From Podospora bellae-mahoneyi (lineage: Eukaryota > Ascomycota > Sordariomycetes > Sordariales > Podosporaceae), in NCBI RefSeq assembly GCF_035222275.1, contig NC_085882.1, positions 813,501 to 877,500 on the forward strand: a DNA stretch of 64,000 bases. Direction: 5' to 3'. Position numbers and translations under genes: made by a program. Of this stretch, positions 1 to 10,675 are shown in pieces; the first letter of the stretch is position 1, and each line of letters starts with the position of its first letter. The notes under the pieces were generated by a model. It did no database searches, had not been told where the DNA came from, and worked only from the letters and a program-made list of their open reading frames with translations.

Positions 1-3000
1 GGGCGAGAAACAGACATGCTGACCCTTGGTAGCTACCCATTTTCGGCTTCGAATGTCACCGGCACCGCAAGTATCTCAGCGACGCCATCTCGAATGCTTC
101 CGGTGAATTGAAAACCTCACAGCAAGATAAAGTAATTTCAGAGGCTGCAGCATCCAAGTCGTCACCTTCAAGGCATGCTAAGAGAAGAAGCGAAGTCTCT
201 TCTTCATATTATTCCACGCCCAGTAGCCCATTCAAGGATGCTGCCAAACTGCTTCGGAATGCCATGCCTGCTAGCAATCAATCGCTTCTGTTAGACGGCT
301 ACTTACGCTCGCCCAAGCCAGTGCATTGTCGCCGCACGCTGGATCAGTTTTCTTATTACATGCTAAGCTCGACTGAGACAAGAGACAAGAATCAGGTTGC
401 TTATAAATGGGCCAAGGAGACAAAGGCATGCGACAAGGCCAAGGACAGACCCATCATCATGGTTGATCAGCTGTGGGTGTGGATTCTCCATAACGGTACG
501 TCTGCCAACACGCTACATGGTATAGCCTACTGACCCCGATCAAAGGGACCGTTATCACGAGCTTTCCAACCACATGGAATGGAGACGAGTCTTACGATCT
601 CATGAAGGCCCTAATGGCCGAGCTTGGAGGCAACAAAGAAAGACCACTCATCCGCTCGGCCGAACACCTGCTTCACCTGATTCTCAGAACAAGCCTTGAC
701 TTTTGCAAGCGGAAGGGGCCTGCGGGGTTTCGTTTTGAGGATTGCTTCAGAGGTTCCATCAACAGTGTGTCTGAGAAGCAGAACCTCCTTTTTGACGAGT
801 TTCGTCGAATTACCACTCGATTAGAGAAGGGAAACCTCAGTCCGAAAAAGAAGAAGAAAGAGATCGAGTCCCTCTTACGCCTTGACGAGGAGACAAAGCT
901 TCTCATTGAGATTATGGACATCCAGGATGAGCTAACCATTATCAAGACTATTTTATCCCAACAGGAGACGGTGCTTCAGAGTCTTTTGCTACTCTACCCT
1001 AAGAAAGGGAGAGATGACGAAAGCGACGAGGAAGATGACGCCGATAAGCCGCTGCGGAACCGGGAAATTGAAGGTTTAGTAAGGGACTTGCTTCGAGCCT
1101 TTGGGCAGGGGCCGGTAGTAAACGATACCTCGAAGGTTGGGTCAGATGTGCCACCTAGGCATGTTCACTTCCAAGAGGTCCTGTGCCATCAACAGGCCAC
1201 TGGAACTCTCCCAACCGACAGTTCAATACAAGGTGGTGAATGTTCCAACGGTGGAGAACTCGCTCGAAGTTCAAGCCAAGGAGAGTTAAAGGGGAAGGGG
1301 AAGGAAGGACAATCTGAACAACAGGCGGCAGGACCCCCACCACAATTGACAAAAAGCCCAGAGGCGAAAAGGCGAGATCAGGAGGAACGGGGACCGACGG
1401 CCTCGTCCGACCGGGTAAACAAGCCAGAAACGAAGAAGCAGAAAGCTCTCCTCACCCACCCTGACCTGATGTATGGGACCCTCGGCATCGTTCAAGGTCA
1501 CATCCGAGTCGTCACAAACATGTTGGAAGTGGCCGAAAAAGTCCAATCCTTGGTGAGTTTTGGCGCAAAAAGGCCCTGAGAGCCTTCGCCGTTATTAATT
1601 TCCGATGGCAGCTGGAAAGTCTTCTTGACTTGAAACAAAAACATGCGAACGGCTGGGAGGCGCGATTTTCACGTGAAGGGTCGGAAGAAACGCAGAGACA
1701 GGGAAATGTGAGGTTCCAAGTTCCCATCTTATGATGTCCTTGCTGACGAGTCGCCCAGACAATTCTCTTCTTCACAATTGTGACAGCCATCTTTGTAGGT
1801 TGTCCGGCGCTTTGTTCCTGGTATTTTGATGTTAATCATGGGAAACCCAGCTGCCGCTATCTTTTATGGCCAGTTTCTTTGCTTTGGATGTCGACATTTT
1901 CCCCAAAGATGAGGCCTCAGAAGAAACCTCGTGGCCGCTCGGTCAAGTTTGCGGTTATCTGTGTAAGCTCGCAAAAACTGTCGTCTACAAATCACTGAGT
2001 GCTAACATTGGACCATGTCACAGTTGGCATCTCTGCTTCCATCTTCACACCACTAGTCATCATAGCGGTTTACGTGAACGACCTGTCTGACGCTGTTCGG
2101 AAGGCATATTGTCGCCTTGTAAAAAAGAAGGACGCACAAGGCGGTGGTAGCAAGGCTCCTGGTGTCGACGGTCAACCTGGGGCTATACTACGTACCGGCG
2201 ATTACGACTCAGACAAGGAAACAACAGTTGTTGATCAGCAATTGCCACCGCCAAAGTCGCGAGGAAAGACTGCCTCTTTGAACAAACCTGTCCAACATGG
2301 GGGGTGGTTAAATTGGTTTGGACCGCTTAGGCACTCTGCCGGCAGCAACGATCCTGGTTACGCCAAACTATTTGGCACATTCACTTTTCACACCCATATC
2401 CCAGGGCTCCGTCGCCTGTGGAAGTGGCAACGGTATCTCCAACGGAGCAGACGGAGTCCTTGCAGTGGTAGCCGTTGGAATGACAGATACGTCACTGACT
2501 ATCCGCTCCACCACTTTCTGAGTGGGATCCGCCGCTTTCTATCTCGTATTGGCAACACACTCTTCATGTGTATTGCACTACCAATGTTGGTGGCCATTGG
2601 GTTCTGCCTCATGGGCAGAAAGAAAGCAAGCAGATCAGCACGCCGCCCACGACGACCAAGGAGCGACGTCAGCAGCTCGTACTGGTCCATGTCTGAGGAG
2701 GAAAGCGATACAGACTCGTCTTTTGAACATCCACGAAGGGGCCGTTTCCGGTCCGAACCTCGCTCTCGCTCGGCAGGTCGCAGAAGCCACCGAGGGTCAG
2801 ACTCGGACCGCCACTATCCGGGTTGGCTTGATGTTGATTCAGCTGGGGGCAGCGAGCGAGAGGATGGAGAAGAGTGGTCGATTGAGGCGCGGTCTCGGAG
2901 GACGAGGTCTTTGAGAAGGAGATCGACTATATCCTTAGCTCTTTCTGGCGGTGGGAGAGTAAGTGGAATAGAGCCAGACGCACCGTCGACTAAGCAGAAG

Positions 3001-3093
3001 GGGAAACATCACGGGAGGTTGCGGAGGATTTTGGCTAGGTGGGGGAAGGCTAAAAGTGCAGATACGGAGATGGGAGAGCGGGCAGTTCGCTAG
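1..3093 (+). CDS. CorA-like Mg2+ transporter-type membrane protein, 5'-truncated by window edge
   Basis: The reading frame is already open where the window begins, so the N-terminus is missing; a stop at 30-32 means the first visible exon starts after it, probably at an acceptor near 32. Proposed exons: ~33-495, 546-1552, 1612-1707, 1759-1794, 1851-1962, 2024-3093. Joined, they give the layout of the large fungal CorA-like family: a soluble region with RRTLDQF and IMVDQLWVWIL, an INSVSEKQ helix, a long helical stretch, then two membrane helices (TILFFTIVTAIF running into LPLSFMASFFALDV, and GISASIFTPLVIIAVYV). Exon borders fall inside the membrane region and restore the frame each time, which supports the model. 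The tail is unusual: a third hydrophobic segment (NTLFMCIALPMLVAIGFCLM) followed by an Arg/Ser-rich C-terminus. Function is inferred from the fold; many relatives also carry ankyrin or other N-terminal domains and have no shown transport activity. Confidence 0.75.
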
Positions 3094-4150
3094 ACTTGTG
3101 GGAGTGGTTTTGTATTCTGATCTCAGGGACAAAGGATGTGGCATGAGGAATGCGGACCGTCTTGGACCTGCTTTGGTGGCACGGTATGTCCGGCACCAGA
3201 ACAGACCGTCGCCATTCACAACCCCTTTACTGGATTCACCGCCCGCTCATACAGTTGCTCAGAACACACTACTTACACAACTACTGGATCCATCACTTAC
3301 CTGAGCAGGGAGCAGGGAGCAAATAGAACACGCGAGTGCCCCTCCAAACCTCTACGAGCACTTAAGTTTTTCGGGAAAACTGATTCGTGAGCAAGAGAGG
3401 TTTATCAAGGGTCTTGGTTAGGTTTATATTCCGAGCTTCACACGAATAATTAAGGTTTTTTTTTTCTCAAAATAGTCTCAGGTTGAAGGTTCCGCAGAAG
3501 TATTACAATCACGAGCTCAGTCAATATGCCCAGGATTCCTTTCTTGATCTATTCTTATTTTCCTTATTTTCCTCCTAATTTTTTCTTCTTTTCTCTCCAT
3601 GCACACCTCTCCACAGCGCCAGCCCCGACTCACACCACCACTTCGTCAACCTTTCCTCATTCAAATCAATACCACCAGTTCTTTCATCACCCTCCTCCAC
3701 CCCAGAATTGCCATCCTCAACCCGTTCCATTTTTGGGTAGGTAGGACGTCTTCCATCAGGGGTGGATAAAGCGGGACCACCAAGACGAGGGAGGAAAGAC
3801 GCACATTTGTGCATCAACTCTCTTGTCTAGGGGCCAAGAAACAACGGCACTGTGATAAAACACCATGTTGCATGAAACGGGATCACAGAGCTGAGCTGCC
3901 ATAGGGGGTGCAGAGACATGGGCTCAAAGGTGAGCATCACTGAATTCGAGAGCTAAAATGATGGATCGATCATCTAGATGTAAAGGGGTCCATCAGACCA
4001 CCGAATGATTGTACCACTGAATAGTAACATGCGTCACAGTCTGAATGTAGAAACAACGTGTACCAATATAACTCCTTGCCTTGACATAACATTATCCTGA
4101 TCCAGTAATCCATTTTAAGGGTATCGTACACTCACACCACACACACACAT
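3094..4150. other. Intergenic, convergent 3' regions
   Basis: This is about 1 kb between the end of the CorA-like gene and the end of FIP1. It holds T-rich and pyrimidine-rich runs (for example near 3455-3470) and a short CA-rich stretch near 4131-4148. I see no credible gene or RNA in it. Confidence 0.6.
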
Positions 4151-5260
4151 TTACCACCTCCCCCTTCTTCCTCTCCCTCTCCCACCACCCATCTGCTGGT
4201 CATATCCATAACCCTGACCTTGATTCCCCCCAAACCCACCTTGACCAAACCCTCCTTGACCTTGCTGCCCACCAGGACCACCAGGTTGCTGCCCACCCTG
4301 GAACATGCCACTCATATCGCCCATCTGACTCGGATCCATCCCACTCGCCATCATCTGCTGCATCATCGCCTGCATCTCTGGTGCCATCCCATCCATCCCC
4401 TGCATTTGAGGACCACCGCCAGGAACACCCATCCCCGGTCCGCCTGGCCCACCAGCACCAGGCATCATGCCGCCCATCATCATCATCTTGGTCATCTCCT
4501 CCATCATCTTTGTGTTGTTCTGAGCGATAGCATCCTGGTTATACTCCCCGCGCATGGCCTCCTGCTTTTGGGCATAGAGAGCCCAGGTGAACTCGTCAAA
4601 GCCGTAGTTGAAGTAATCCGACAGATCGGTGCCCGGTTTGCGCCAGGGCTTGTCGTTGTCTGGGAGGTCTTCGTCGATGTTTACTTGTGTGAGGGGCTTG
4701 CCGGTGGGCTTGTGGATCGGGATGGCGTTGATATCGATCTTGGAGGTTGACACCGGGGGTAGCTCGGTTTGTTGTTGCTGGCGGGGCTCCTCGCGGGGGA
4801 CGGAGGGGGATTGTTTTGGGGGGGCGCCTTCGGGGGCGGTTGTTGATCGTTGGGGAATATTTCGGATCTCGCTGTATTTGGATTGTCTGGGATGATTGTC
4901 AGTTTTGGCGCAAGCGGTGGGTAGGAGGTAGAACTCACGGTGGAGGGGCGGGCTGGGAGTTGTCTTTTCTCTCGGTGATGATGTCGATGTCCTGGAAGGA
5001 AATGTTAGCAATCGGCGACCGAGCCTGAAGATGTAAGGTGTACAAACACTATCCTCGTCCTCGTCCATCTCGCCGCCTTCGTCTTCCTCTTCGCCTTCCT
5101 CTAGATCGGAGTTGCTGTCGTTCTTGGGGGCGGCCGGGGGAGCAGCAGCAGTCGCAGCAGGTTGGGCAGTGGTGGTGGTCGCGGGGGTGGACTCCTGATC
5201 GGAGTCACCATAAAAGTCCTCGTCCTCGTCGATATCCATGGGGGGCTGTGATGAAGACAT
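4151..5260 (-). CDS. FIP1: Fip1-type pre-mRNA 3'-end processing factor
   Basis: Three exons on the minus strand: 5260-5048, 4991-4939 and 4886-4151, giving about 333 aa. The N-terminus is very acidic ([13 protein letters not shown], then a Glu/Asp run). The centre contains the diagnostic Fip1 motif: [14 protein letters not shown], then [28 protein letters not shown] and [13 protein letters not shown]. The C-terminus is low-complexity Met/Gly/Gln with an RGRGRRGRW end. In yeast, Fip1 links poly(A) polymerase Pap1 to the cleavage and polyadenylation factor in the nucleus, and the acidic, central and flexible regions seen here match that scaffold role. The first intron has a less common GTTTGT donor, but it is the only one that keeps the frame into DIDIITERK. 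The gene diverges from NUP49 across about 410 bp. Confidence 0.93.
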   Translation of the reverse strand: MSSSQPPMDIDEDEDFYGDSDQESTPATTTTAQPAATAAAPPAAPKNDSNSDLEEGEEEDEGGEMDEDEDSVCTPYIFRLGRRLLTFPSRTSTSSPREKTTPSPPLHREFYLLPTACAKTDNHPRQSKYSEIRNIPQRSTTAPEGAPPKQSPSVPREEPRQQQQTELPPVSTSKIDINAIPIHKPTGKPLTQVNIDEDLPDNDKPWRKPGTDLSDYFNYGFDEFTWALYAQKQEAMRGEYNQDAIAQNNTKMMEEMTKMMMMGGMMPGAGGPGGPGMGVPGGGPQMQGMDGMAPEMQAMMQQMMASGMDPSQMGDMSGMFQGGQQPGGPGGQQGQGGFGQGGFGGNQGQGYGYDQQMGGGRGRGRRGRW

Positions 5261-5671
5261 GTTGGGTAGGTTGTGCTCAGCAAAGTCGCAGTTTTGTCAA
5301 AGAAGCAAAAACAAGAGATGGCCAAAGAAGGTTGTTTGGAGCATTAGCTAATGGGCCGGTGAGGTACACCTTTTAGGCAGGCGGTGAGGCGCGAATGGAG
5401 CTTCTGGCGCGGCTCAAGCGCGACGGGGCCCAAGCTTCTTTTTTTTGGTTGCTGCGCGGCGGCAGAGGTCAACAATCGCACAGTGCAACGGTTAACCAAC
5501 TTGCGACGACCCGACCTTTGGAGCTCTCTATTTTCATGGGGCAGAAGAAACATTAAACACACGCCCACCGAGCCGACATTCATTCCTTCCTGAGCAGTTC
5601 GATCCACCCAGCTTAAGAGTCTACATTCCAGCCAATATCCAATCGCTGCCATCGTTGAAACCGTCGTCGCC
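5261..5671. promoter_or_regulatory. Divergent promoter region FIP1 / NUP49
   Basis: About 410 bp lie between two divergently read housekeeping start codons, so both promoters must sit here or overlap the leaders. No TATA box is evident. A short GC-rich block near 5395-5465 is the most distinctive part. The assignment rests on position only. Confidence 0.5.
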
Positions 5672-7234
5672 ATGTTTGGGAGATCAGCTAGTGGCCCCGG
5701 GGGCCTCAGCATCAACACGGGCGGCGCCAATCTTTTGTAGGTTCCCGTCCCTTCCTTTGTTTGCGACTACATACTGCAAGGCGCATTGCTGCCCGGCCGA
5801 GACATGCAGATGGACTGACTCGTTCCCACATAGCGGCAGCGGCACGACACAGCAAACTCCCGCGGCAGGCGGTGGACTTTTTGGATCAACAACCACGACC
5901 CAGCCCGCCCAGCAAGGGACATCTCTGTTTGGCGGTACCAGCACGGCGACGACTCAACCACAGCAGCCAACCAGCTCCCTGTTCGGCACGACAGCAACTT
6001 CGCAGCCTCAGCAGAGCGGAGGTCTTCTTGGTCAAACAACGACAACACCACAGGCTCAGACCGGAGGTCTATTCGGGAACAAGCTAGGCACAACACAGCC
6101 AGCTCAACCTCAACAGCAGCAACAAACTGGTGGTCTCTTTGGCGGTGGCATCGCGACGACTACGCAACAGCCTCAGACCATGAGCCTGTTTGGAGGAGCG
6201 ACGATGCAGCAGACCCAGCCTCAGCAATCTGGTGGTCTCTTTGGCGCGACACCACAGCAACCTCAGCAGCAGCAAGGAGGCCTTTTTGGAGGCACATCTA
6301 CCACCACAGGTACCAGTATGTTTGGAACCAAGCCAGATGCTCCCGCAGCCACCTCACTTTTGTAAGTCCTCCTCCCCAGCCTACGCCTCGGTCATGATGA
6401 TGTACTAACACCTCTTCCCTCAGCGGCGGCGGCAGCCTCGGCCAGTCAACGATGCAACAACCAGCCCAACAACAGGTTCCCGGCCTCACCATGGGCCAGA
6501 CAGCCAAGCAATCCGTCGTCCCAGGCGTCCGCATCGACCTGTCCAACATCCGCTCCACCACCCGCTTCAACGACCTCCAAGAAACCCTCCAGAAAGAAAT
6601 CGCCGACATTGATGATAGGATCCAGAAATGTATCCGGGATTACGAAGCCGTGGAAGCTTTCTTGCCCTCCCACGGCGAACTGCTCTCTGCCATCCCCACC
6701 GACGTCAGCTTCGTCAGCCGCAAGTCCGAGGGCGCCCATCGCGCCCTAGAAAGCGACATTGACGCCATCAACCAGCTCCACGAGCTGATCAAGACCGATG
6801 CCGACAACGCGAGGCTGTCCTTTAAGGCTATCGACAACCTCAAGCTTCCGGTTCAGTACCACCAGACGGGGCTGTGGTCAAAGGGAGGATCTACCGGAGC
6901 GGGCGACGCCAATGCGGAGAGTAACTCGGATTTGATCACGTTCTTCAGCAAGACGGCGGATGAGATGGACACGATGATGAATAGGTTTGAGAAGAACCTG
7001 GGCGAGATCGAGGTTCATCTTCACGGCGTGCAGGGCAACATGATGGAGGCGCTGCAGAGGGCCGCAGCTGGGAACCGCCCTGGGCAGAACGGGGTGGATG
7101 AGAATGTGCTCGAGCTGGCGGCGGTTCTTAGGGAATTCGAGGAGGGCATTCTCAAGGTGGCTGGCAAGGTTGGGGGGTTGAAGGAGGGGATTACGGAGCT
7201 GCAGCTCAAGGATTTCATGGGGCATGGGAGTTAG
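5672..7234 (+). CDS. NUP49: Nucleoporin Nup49 (GLFG-repeat, central channel)
   Basis: Exons 5672-5736, 5834-6361 and 6424-7234 give about 467 aa. The N-terminal half carries roughly ten GLFG/SLFG repeats separated by Gln/Thr-rich spacers (GGLFG, SSLFG, MSLFG and similar), the phase-separating barrier of the nuclear pore. The C-terminal half, starting about VVPGVRIDLSNIRSTTRF, is helical and matches the Nup49/Nup58 family that binds Nsp1 and Nup57 in the central channel subcomplex. Both introns interrupt the codon of a repeat Phe (TT|C), as does the junction at the last GLFG unit, a neat sign that the splice model is right. Length is close to yeast Nup49 (472 aa). It converges with RPC31 downstream. 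Confidence 0.92.
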
Positions 7235-7723
7235 ATCTGGAGTTTTTGGCAGGGGGGAGGGTTGTAAGAGCATAGGGAAGGGGGCAGGCGTCACGGTGGT
7301 TTATTGGTTGAGATACTCTGTTTGGGGAAAGCAATATTCTTGTCCAAAGACAAAAAAGCTTTTATTGCCGAAAAAGGGTGTATGTGAGTTGTGGATGTGC
7401 AAGAGGAAGGAGACAGTCTGGAGTGCCAACACGTCCACAAGGTGGTTAGGTCATCTGACTGTGTTGTCATCAATTTGCTGTATCAAACACGAAACCGCGA
7501 TTTTGCTCCATTAGTAGTGGTATATGAGATGAAGATGGCAGAGATTTTCATGATATCTCCTCTGATATCTCCTCCGCATCACAAATGCATCGAGTCAAAA
7601 CTGTGAAATAAGAACCGGGTATAATTTTGATAACCATGACCTACTCCTAATGGTCCCATTTGCCCTAAAACCAACAAACCAGTCCCCCCTCCCTCATCCC
7701 AGACTCCCCCACAAACCTCCAGC
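7235..7723. other. Intergenic between convergent NUP49 and RPC31
   Basis: This 489 bp space holds the two facing 3' ends. The open frames in it look like chance frames. No terminator-like or RNA structure was recognised. Confidence 0.5.
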
Positions 7724-8660
7724 CTAAAACACACCCTCGCCACCATCATCACCCCCGTCATCCCCATAATCATCATCGTCATTCTCAAAGTACTGCTCCG
7801 CGTTGTAATCATCTTCCGACTCGTCCTCGTACTGATCCGCAGCCTCGGCATCCGCCGCATCCTCATTATCTTCATCTTCGTTACCCCATTCATCCTCCTC
7901 GCCCGACAAGAACGCATCCTCTCCATCCAGCTTCTCGACATTATCGAGCAGCTCCAGAGCCTTACGGAAGTCCGGCTCTCCATTGACCTCGTCACCATCC
8001 CCATCCAAATCCCCCGCACCGTAGCTCGTAATGTTGGACACGGCCAACTTCTTGGGCCCTGTCCTGCGCCTCTTTCTATCGGCATTCGGATCGTCAAGAC
8101 CGTCCAATGTCGCGTGTAGCTCGGTTGGGAAGAACTCCTTGGCAAAAGGGAGGTTGCTGAAATCGGGGAGGGTGCGCTTCTTGCGCTCAAACCGCTTGCT
8201 GTACGTCTCGATGGCTGTGAAGGGGTCTATCGTCGCTTTGCTCTCGTCGGCGTAGCGGGAGTTGATCTGGGCCTGGCCGTAGGCGCGCTTCCGCGAGTCT
8301 TTTGATCGCGGAGGGGGTTCTGTGTAGAGAGGGCTGTCGTGGGCTTGCTCGCGAAAGATGAGGAAGTAGTCGAGCTGTTTCTCTTCTTTTTTGGTGAGGG
8401 TTGGTGGTTTTGGGACGTTCCAGACCTGGAGGGGGTTACAAGGTTAGTTTTTTTTTTTTTTTTTGGGTGACACACCATCCAGGTGAGGAGGGACGAGGTG
8501 TGGAACATACTGGGTAGGTATCACTGGGTTTTCCATCGATGAAGATGCCGTCTTTTGGGTCAATGGCCCATGGAACGCTGTTTTGTGCGATCTCGCGCCT
8601 GTTGCCCATCATGGGACCGCCGCGGCCACGGCCACGACCTCCTCGCCCGCCTCTGAACAT
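7724..8660 (-). CDS. RPC31: RNA polymerase III subunit Rpc31 (C31/RPC7)
   Basis: Exons 8660-8511 and 8425-7724 (phase 0) give about 283 aa. The start is a Gly/Arg-rich segment (MFRGGRGGRGRGRGGPMMG), followed by conserved positions around VPWAIDPKDG and, after the intron, VWNVPKPPTLTKKEEK, then a basic region with LPFAKEFFPTELH, and finally a strongly acidic C-terminus ending in DDDYGDDGGDDGGEGVF. Gly-rich start, central conserved block and acidic tail are the signature of Rpc31, which with Rpc82 and Rpc34 forms the Pol III trimer needed for promoter opening at tRNA and 5S genes. The intron carries a T16-like run on the plus strand near 8447-8464. The gene is divergent from HSM3. Confidence 0.9.
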
Positions 8661-9128
8661 GTTGGTATTGGTGTTGTGAGAGTGGCTTTGGGGTGGTTAA
8701 AAAGTGTGATTTCGGTCTGGTGATCGCTCCTGTTGTCTGAGGCTGTATAATAAGCGAATTAATGGGTATTGTTGGGTTGATGAATGGGTTGGCCAAGTGA
8801 GTGTGTGAGTGAGTGAGTCGGTCGCATGTCCAGCGCCGACATTGAGCTTCAAAAAAGTTCCTGCGGGGCATCGGCAAGCTGCAGGCCTCGCCAAGACACC
8901 TGGGTGGGTGTCAGGTACCACCCGAGATCCACTAAAATATGACCCCTGCATGGAATCTCCCAGCGCCCCGCACCTTCAATACCAGAAGGCCTGGACCCCT
9001 CCACTCAGCTTGGTCATCATAAGTGCTGCCTTGATCATCACCACCTTGTCGTCTCATAGCCTCATTTTTGTCTTTCACAGCTCAGCAATAATCACTCTCT
9101 TCACCCGCAAGTTCACACACCCATCACA
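8661..9128. promoter_or_regulatory. Divergent promoter region RPC31 / HSM3
   Basis: 468 bp between divergent start codons. A run of GTGAGTGAGTG-type repeats sits near 8800-8818 and a pyrimidine-rich leader precedes the HSM3 ATG. No TATA box was found. Called from position. Confidence 0.45.
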
Positions 9129-10307
9129 ATGGATAACGTCCCCATCTCTGGGCTCGACGAGCTCAACAACCATCTTGACGACCTCATTCAAGATCCAAAC
9201 CTCGCCATCATCCCCAAGCTCTTCGATGATGTGGAGCTTCAGCTCACAGACTCCAACATCCCGCCTCTCATCCCCTCACTCCTCCCCAAGCTCACTCAAA
9301 TCCTCCAACAATACAACGACGACCCAGCCGTGATCGTCTCCCTGACCATCAAGCTCCTCCGCCCTATATCCTTCACCCAAGTCCTCCAGCTCGCCTCCGA
9401 AGACTCCCTCAACCAAGCTCTCACCTCCCCCGCCCCAGCAGCCCAACTCCTAGGCCTGACCATCCTCCACAAAGCCGCCAAAACCCCCACCGATGCCGCC
9501 ATCCTCTCCGTCATGCCCTCCCTCGTCACCTCCCTCCTCACAGCCTGGCTCTCCTCCCCAAAAGTAGAAGTCGGCCAAAAAGCCTCCAAAGTCCTAGGAG
9601 ACCTCCTAGACATCGACTGCCCCCGTCCACCACCCCCACCACCCCCAGTAATCACCACCGGAACCACCCCTTCTCATCACGAACTCGTCCTCCGCCGCGT
9701 CCCCGGCAAGGGTGAACTCTGGAAACTCATCTTCCACCAACCATCCACCTACAACCTTCTCCTCGACCTCATCTCAGGCCGCCATCCAGGAACAGCAAAC
9801 AACACCTCCCAGCTCTCCCTCGCCCAAGGGAGGACCCTCCGTATCCTACCACGCTTGGCAGCCTTGAACATTGACGCCATCGCTTCATCTAACATCCTAG
9901 CCCCAACACCCATCCACCTCACCAATGGCCATCTAACGGATGATGACTCTGACACGGAAATGAACGGCGCAACAAGAAATGAAAACGCGGCCACTAACCC
10001 TCCCCAGCAAGGAGAGGGGTTGCTGCAATACGCAGCGTTGAGGATGGTTGACAAGAGGGACGCGCTGATGCACCTCAACCTGGTGGACTTTTTCGAGGCG
10101 TTTGTCAGTTTGATGCGGATAACCGAGTATTCGGCTGTCAAGGAGGCGATTGTCAAGGGTTTGCTGAGGGATGCGGTGCCGCATGATGATATGCTCAGGG
10201 GCGCGCTGGACACATTACCGGATCGGACGGTGGCGGAGGAGGCGGATGACTTGAGGGCGTGGTTGAGGGTGGTTATGCCTCCGGTTGCGGAGGTGCCGTT
10301 GCGTTGA
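9129..10307 (+). CDS. HSM3: Hsm3-like proteasome-base assembly chaperone (HEAT/ARM repeats)
   Basis: A single exon encodes 392 aa, all helical repeats rich in Leu/Pro, starting MDNVPISGLDELNNHLDDLI. The size, absence of other domains and N-terminal pattern fit the fungal Hsm3 family, whose Pfam name still refers to mismatch repair although yeast Hsm3 (S5b) is a chaperone that binds Rpt1 and helps assemble the 19S base. A disordered stretch with a run of prolines lies at about residues 169-176, and another acidic one (DDDSDTEMNG) lies between repeats. Recognition is by family feel rather than by a catalytic motif; another ARM-repeat protein is the alternative. Confidence 0.65.
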   Translation: MDNVPISGLDELNNHLDDLIQDPNLAIIPKLFDDVELQLTDSNIPPLIPSLLPKLTQILQQYNDDPAVIVSLTIKLLRPISFTQVLQLASEDSLNQALTSPAPAAQLLGLTILHKAAKTPTDAAILSVMPSLVTSLLTAWLSSPKVEVGQKASKVLGDLLDIDCPRPPPPPPPVITTGTTPSHHELVLRRVPGKGELWKLIFHQPSTYNLLLDLISGRHPGTANNTSQLSLAQGRTLRILPRLAALNIDAIASSNILAPTPIHLTNGHLTDDDSDTEMNGATRNENAATNPPQQGEGLLQYAALRMVDKRDALMHLNLVDFFEAFVSLMRITEYSAVKEAIVKGLLRDAVPHDDMLRGALDTLPDRTVAEEADDLRAWLRVVMPPVAEVPLR

Positions 10308-10675
10308 TATATTGCTTCTTGGTGATGGTATTTAAGCAGGCCACAAATAGAGTTTTGACTCTTATGTACAATGCCAGCTGCTTTCTGAGCTACAATAACA
10401 AAATATGTACGATGCAGAAAAGAAATAAGAAAAGATTTCGGTGCTACAGAAAGCTTAACCGCTAAACTTTAATGTGGAACGGCAAGTAAAATATATGTAA
10501 TACACACATATCCTATGCTAGAAAAAAACAGAAAGCCAAAAATAAAATAAAAGAAATGAAACGTCTTTATAAATCCCACCACCCAAAAGCTAAAGCTTGT
10601 GCTCTAGAATCTATACTGAAACCACCCCTATCAAGAACATCTTTTTGGATGACCCAACCTCTCATTACAAACACC
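10308..10675. other. Intergenic between convergent HSM3 and SEC7
   Basis: 368 bp with A-rich runs, including AATAAAATAAAAG at 10540-10555, suitable for 3'-end processing of either gene. Nothing else was seen. Confidence 0.5.

Noticed and set aside
4220-5376. Several plus-strand frames across FIP1
   Set aside because: They are Pro/His/Arg-rich shadows of the acidic and Gly/Met-rich FIP1 coding sequence.
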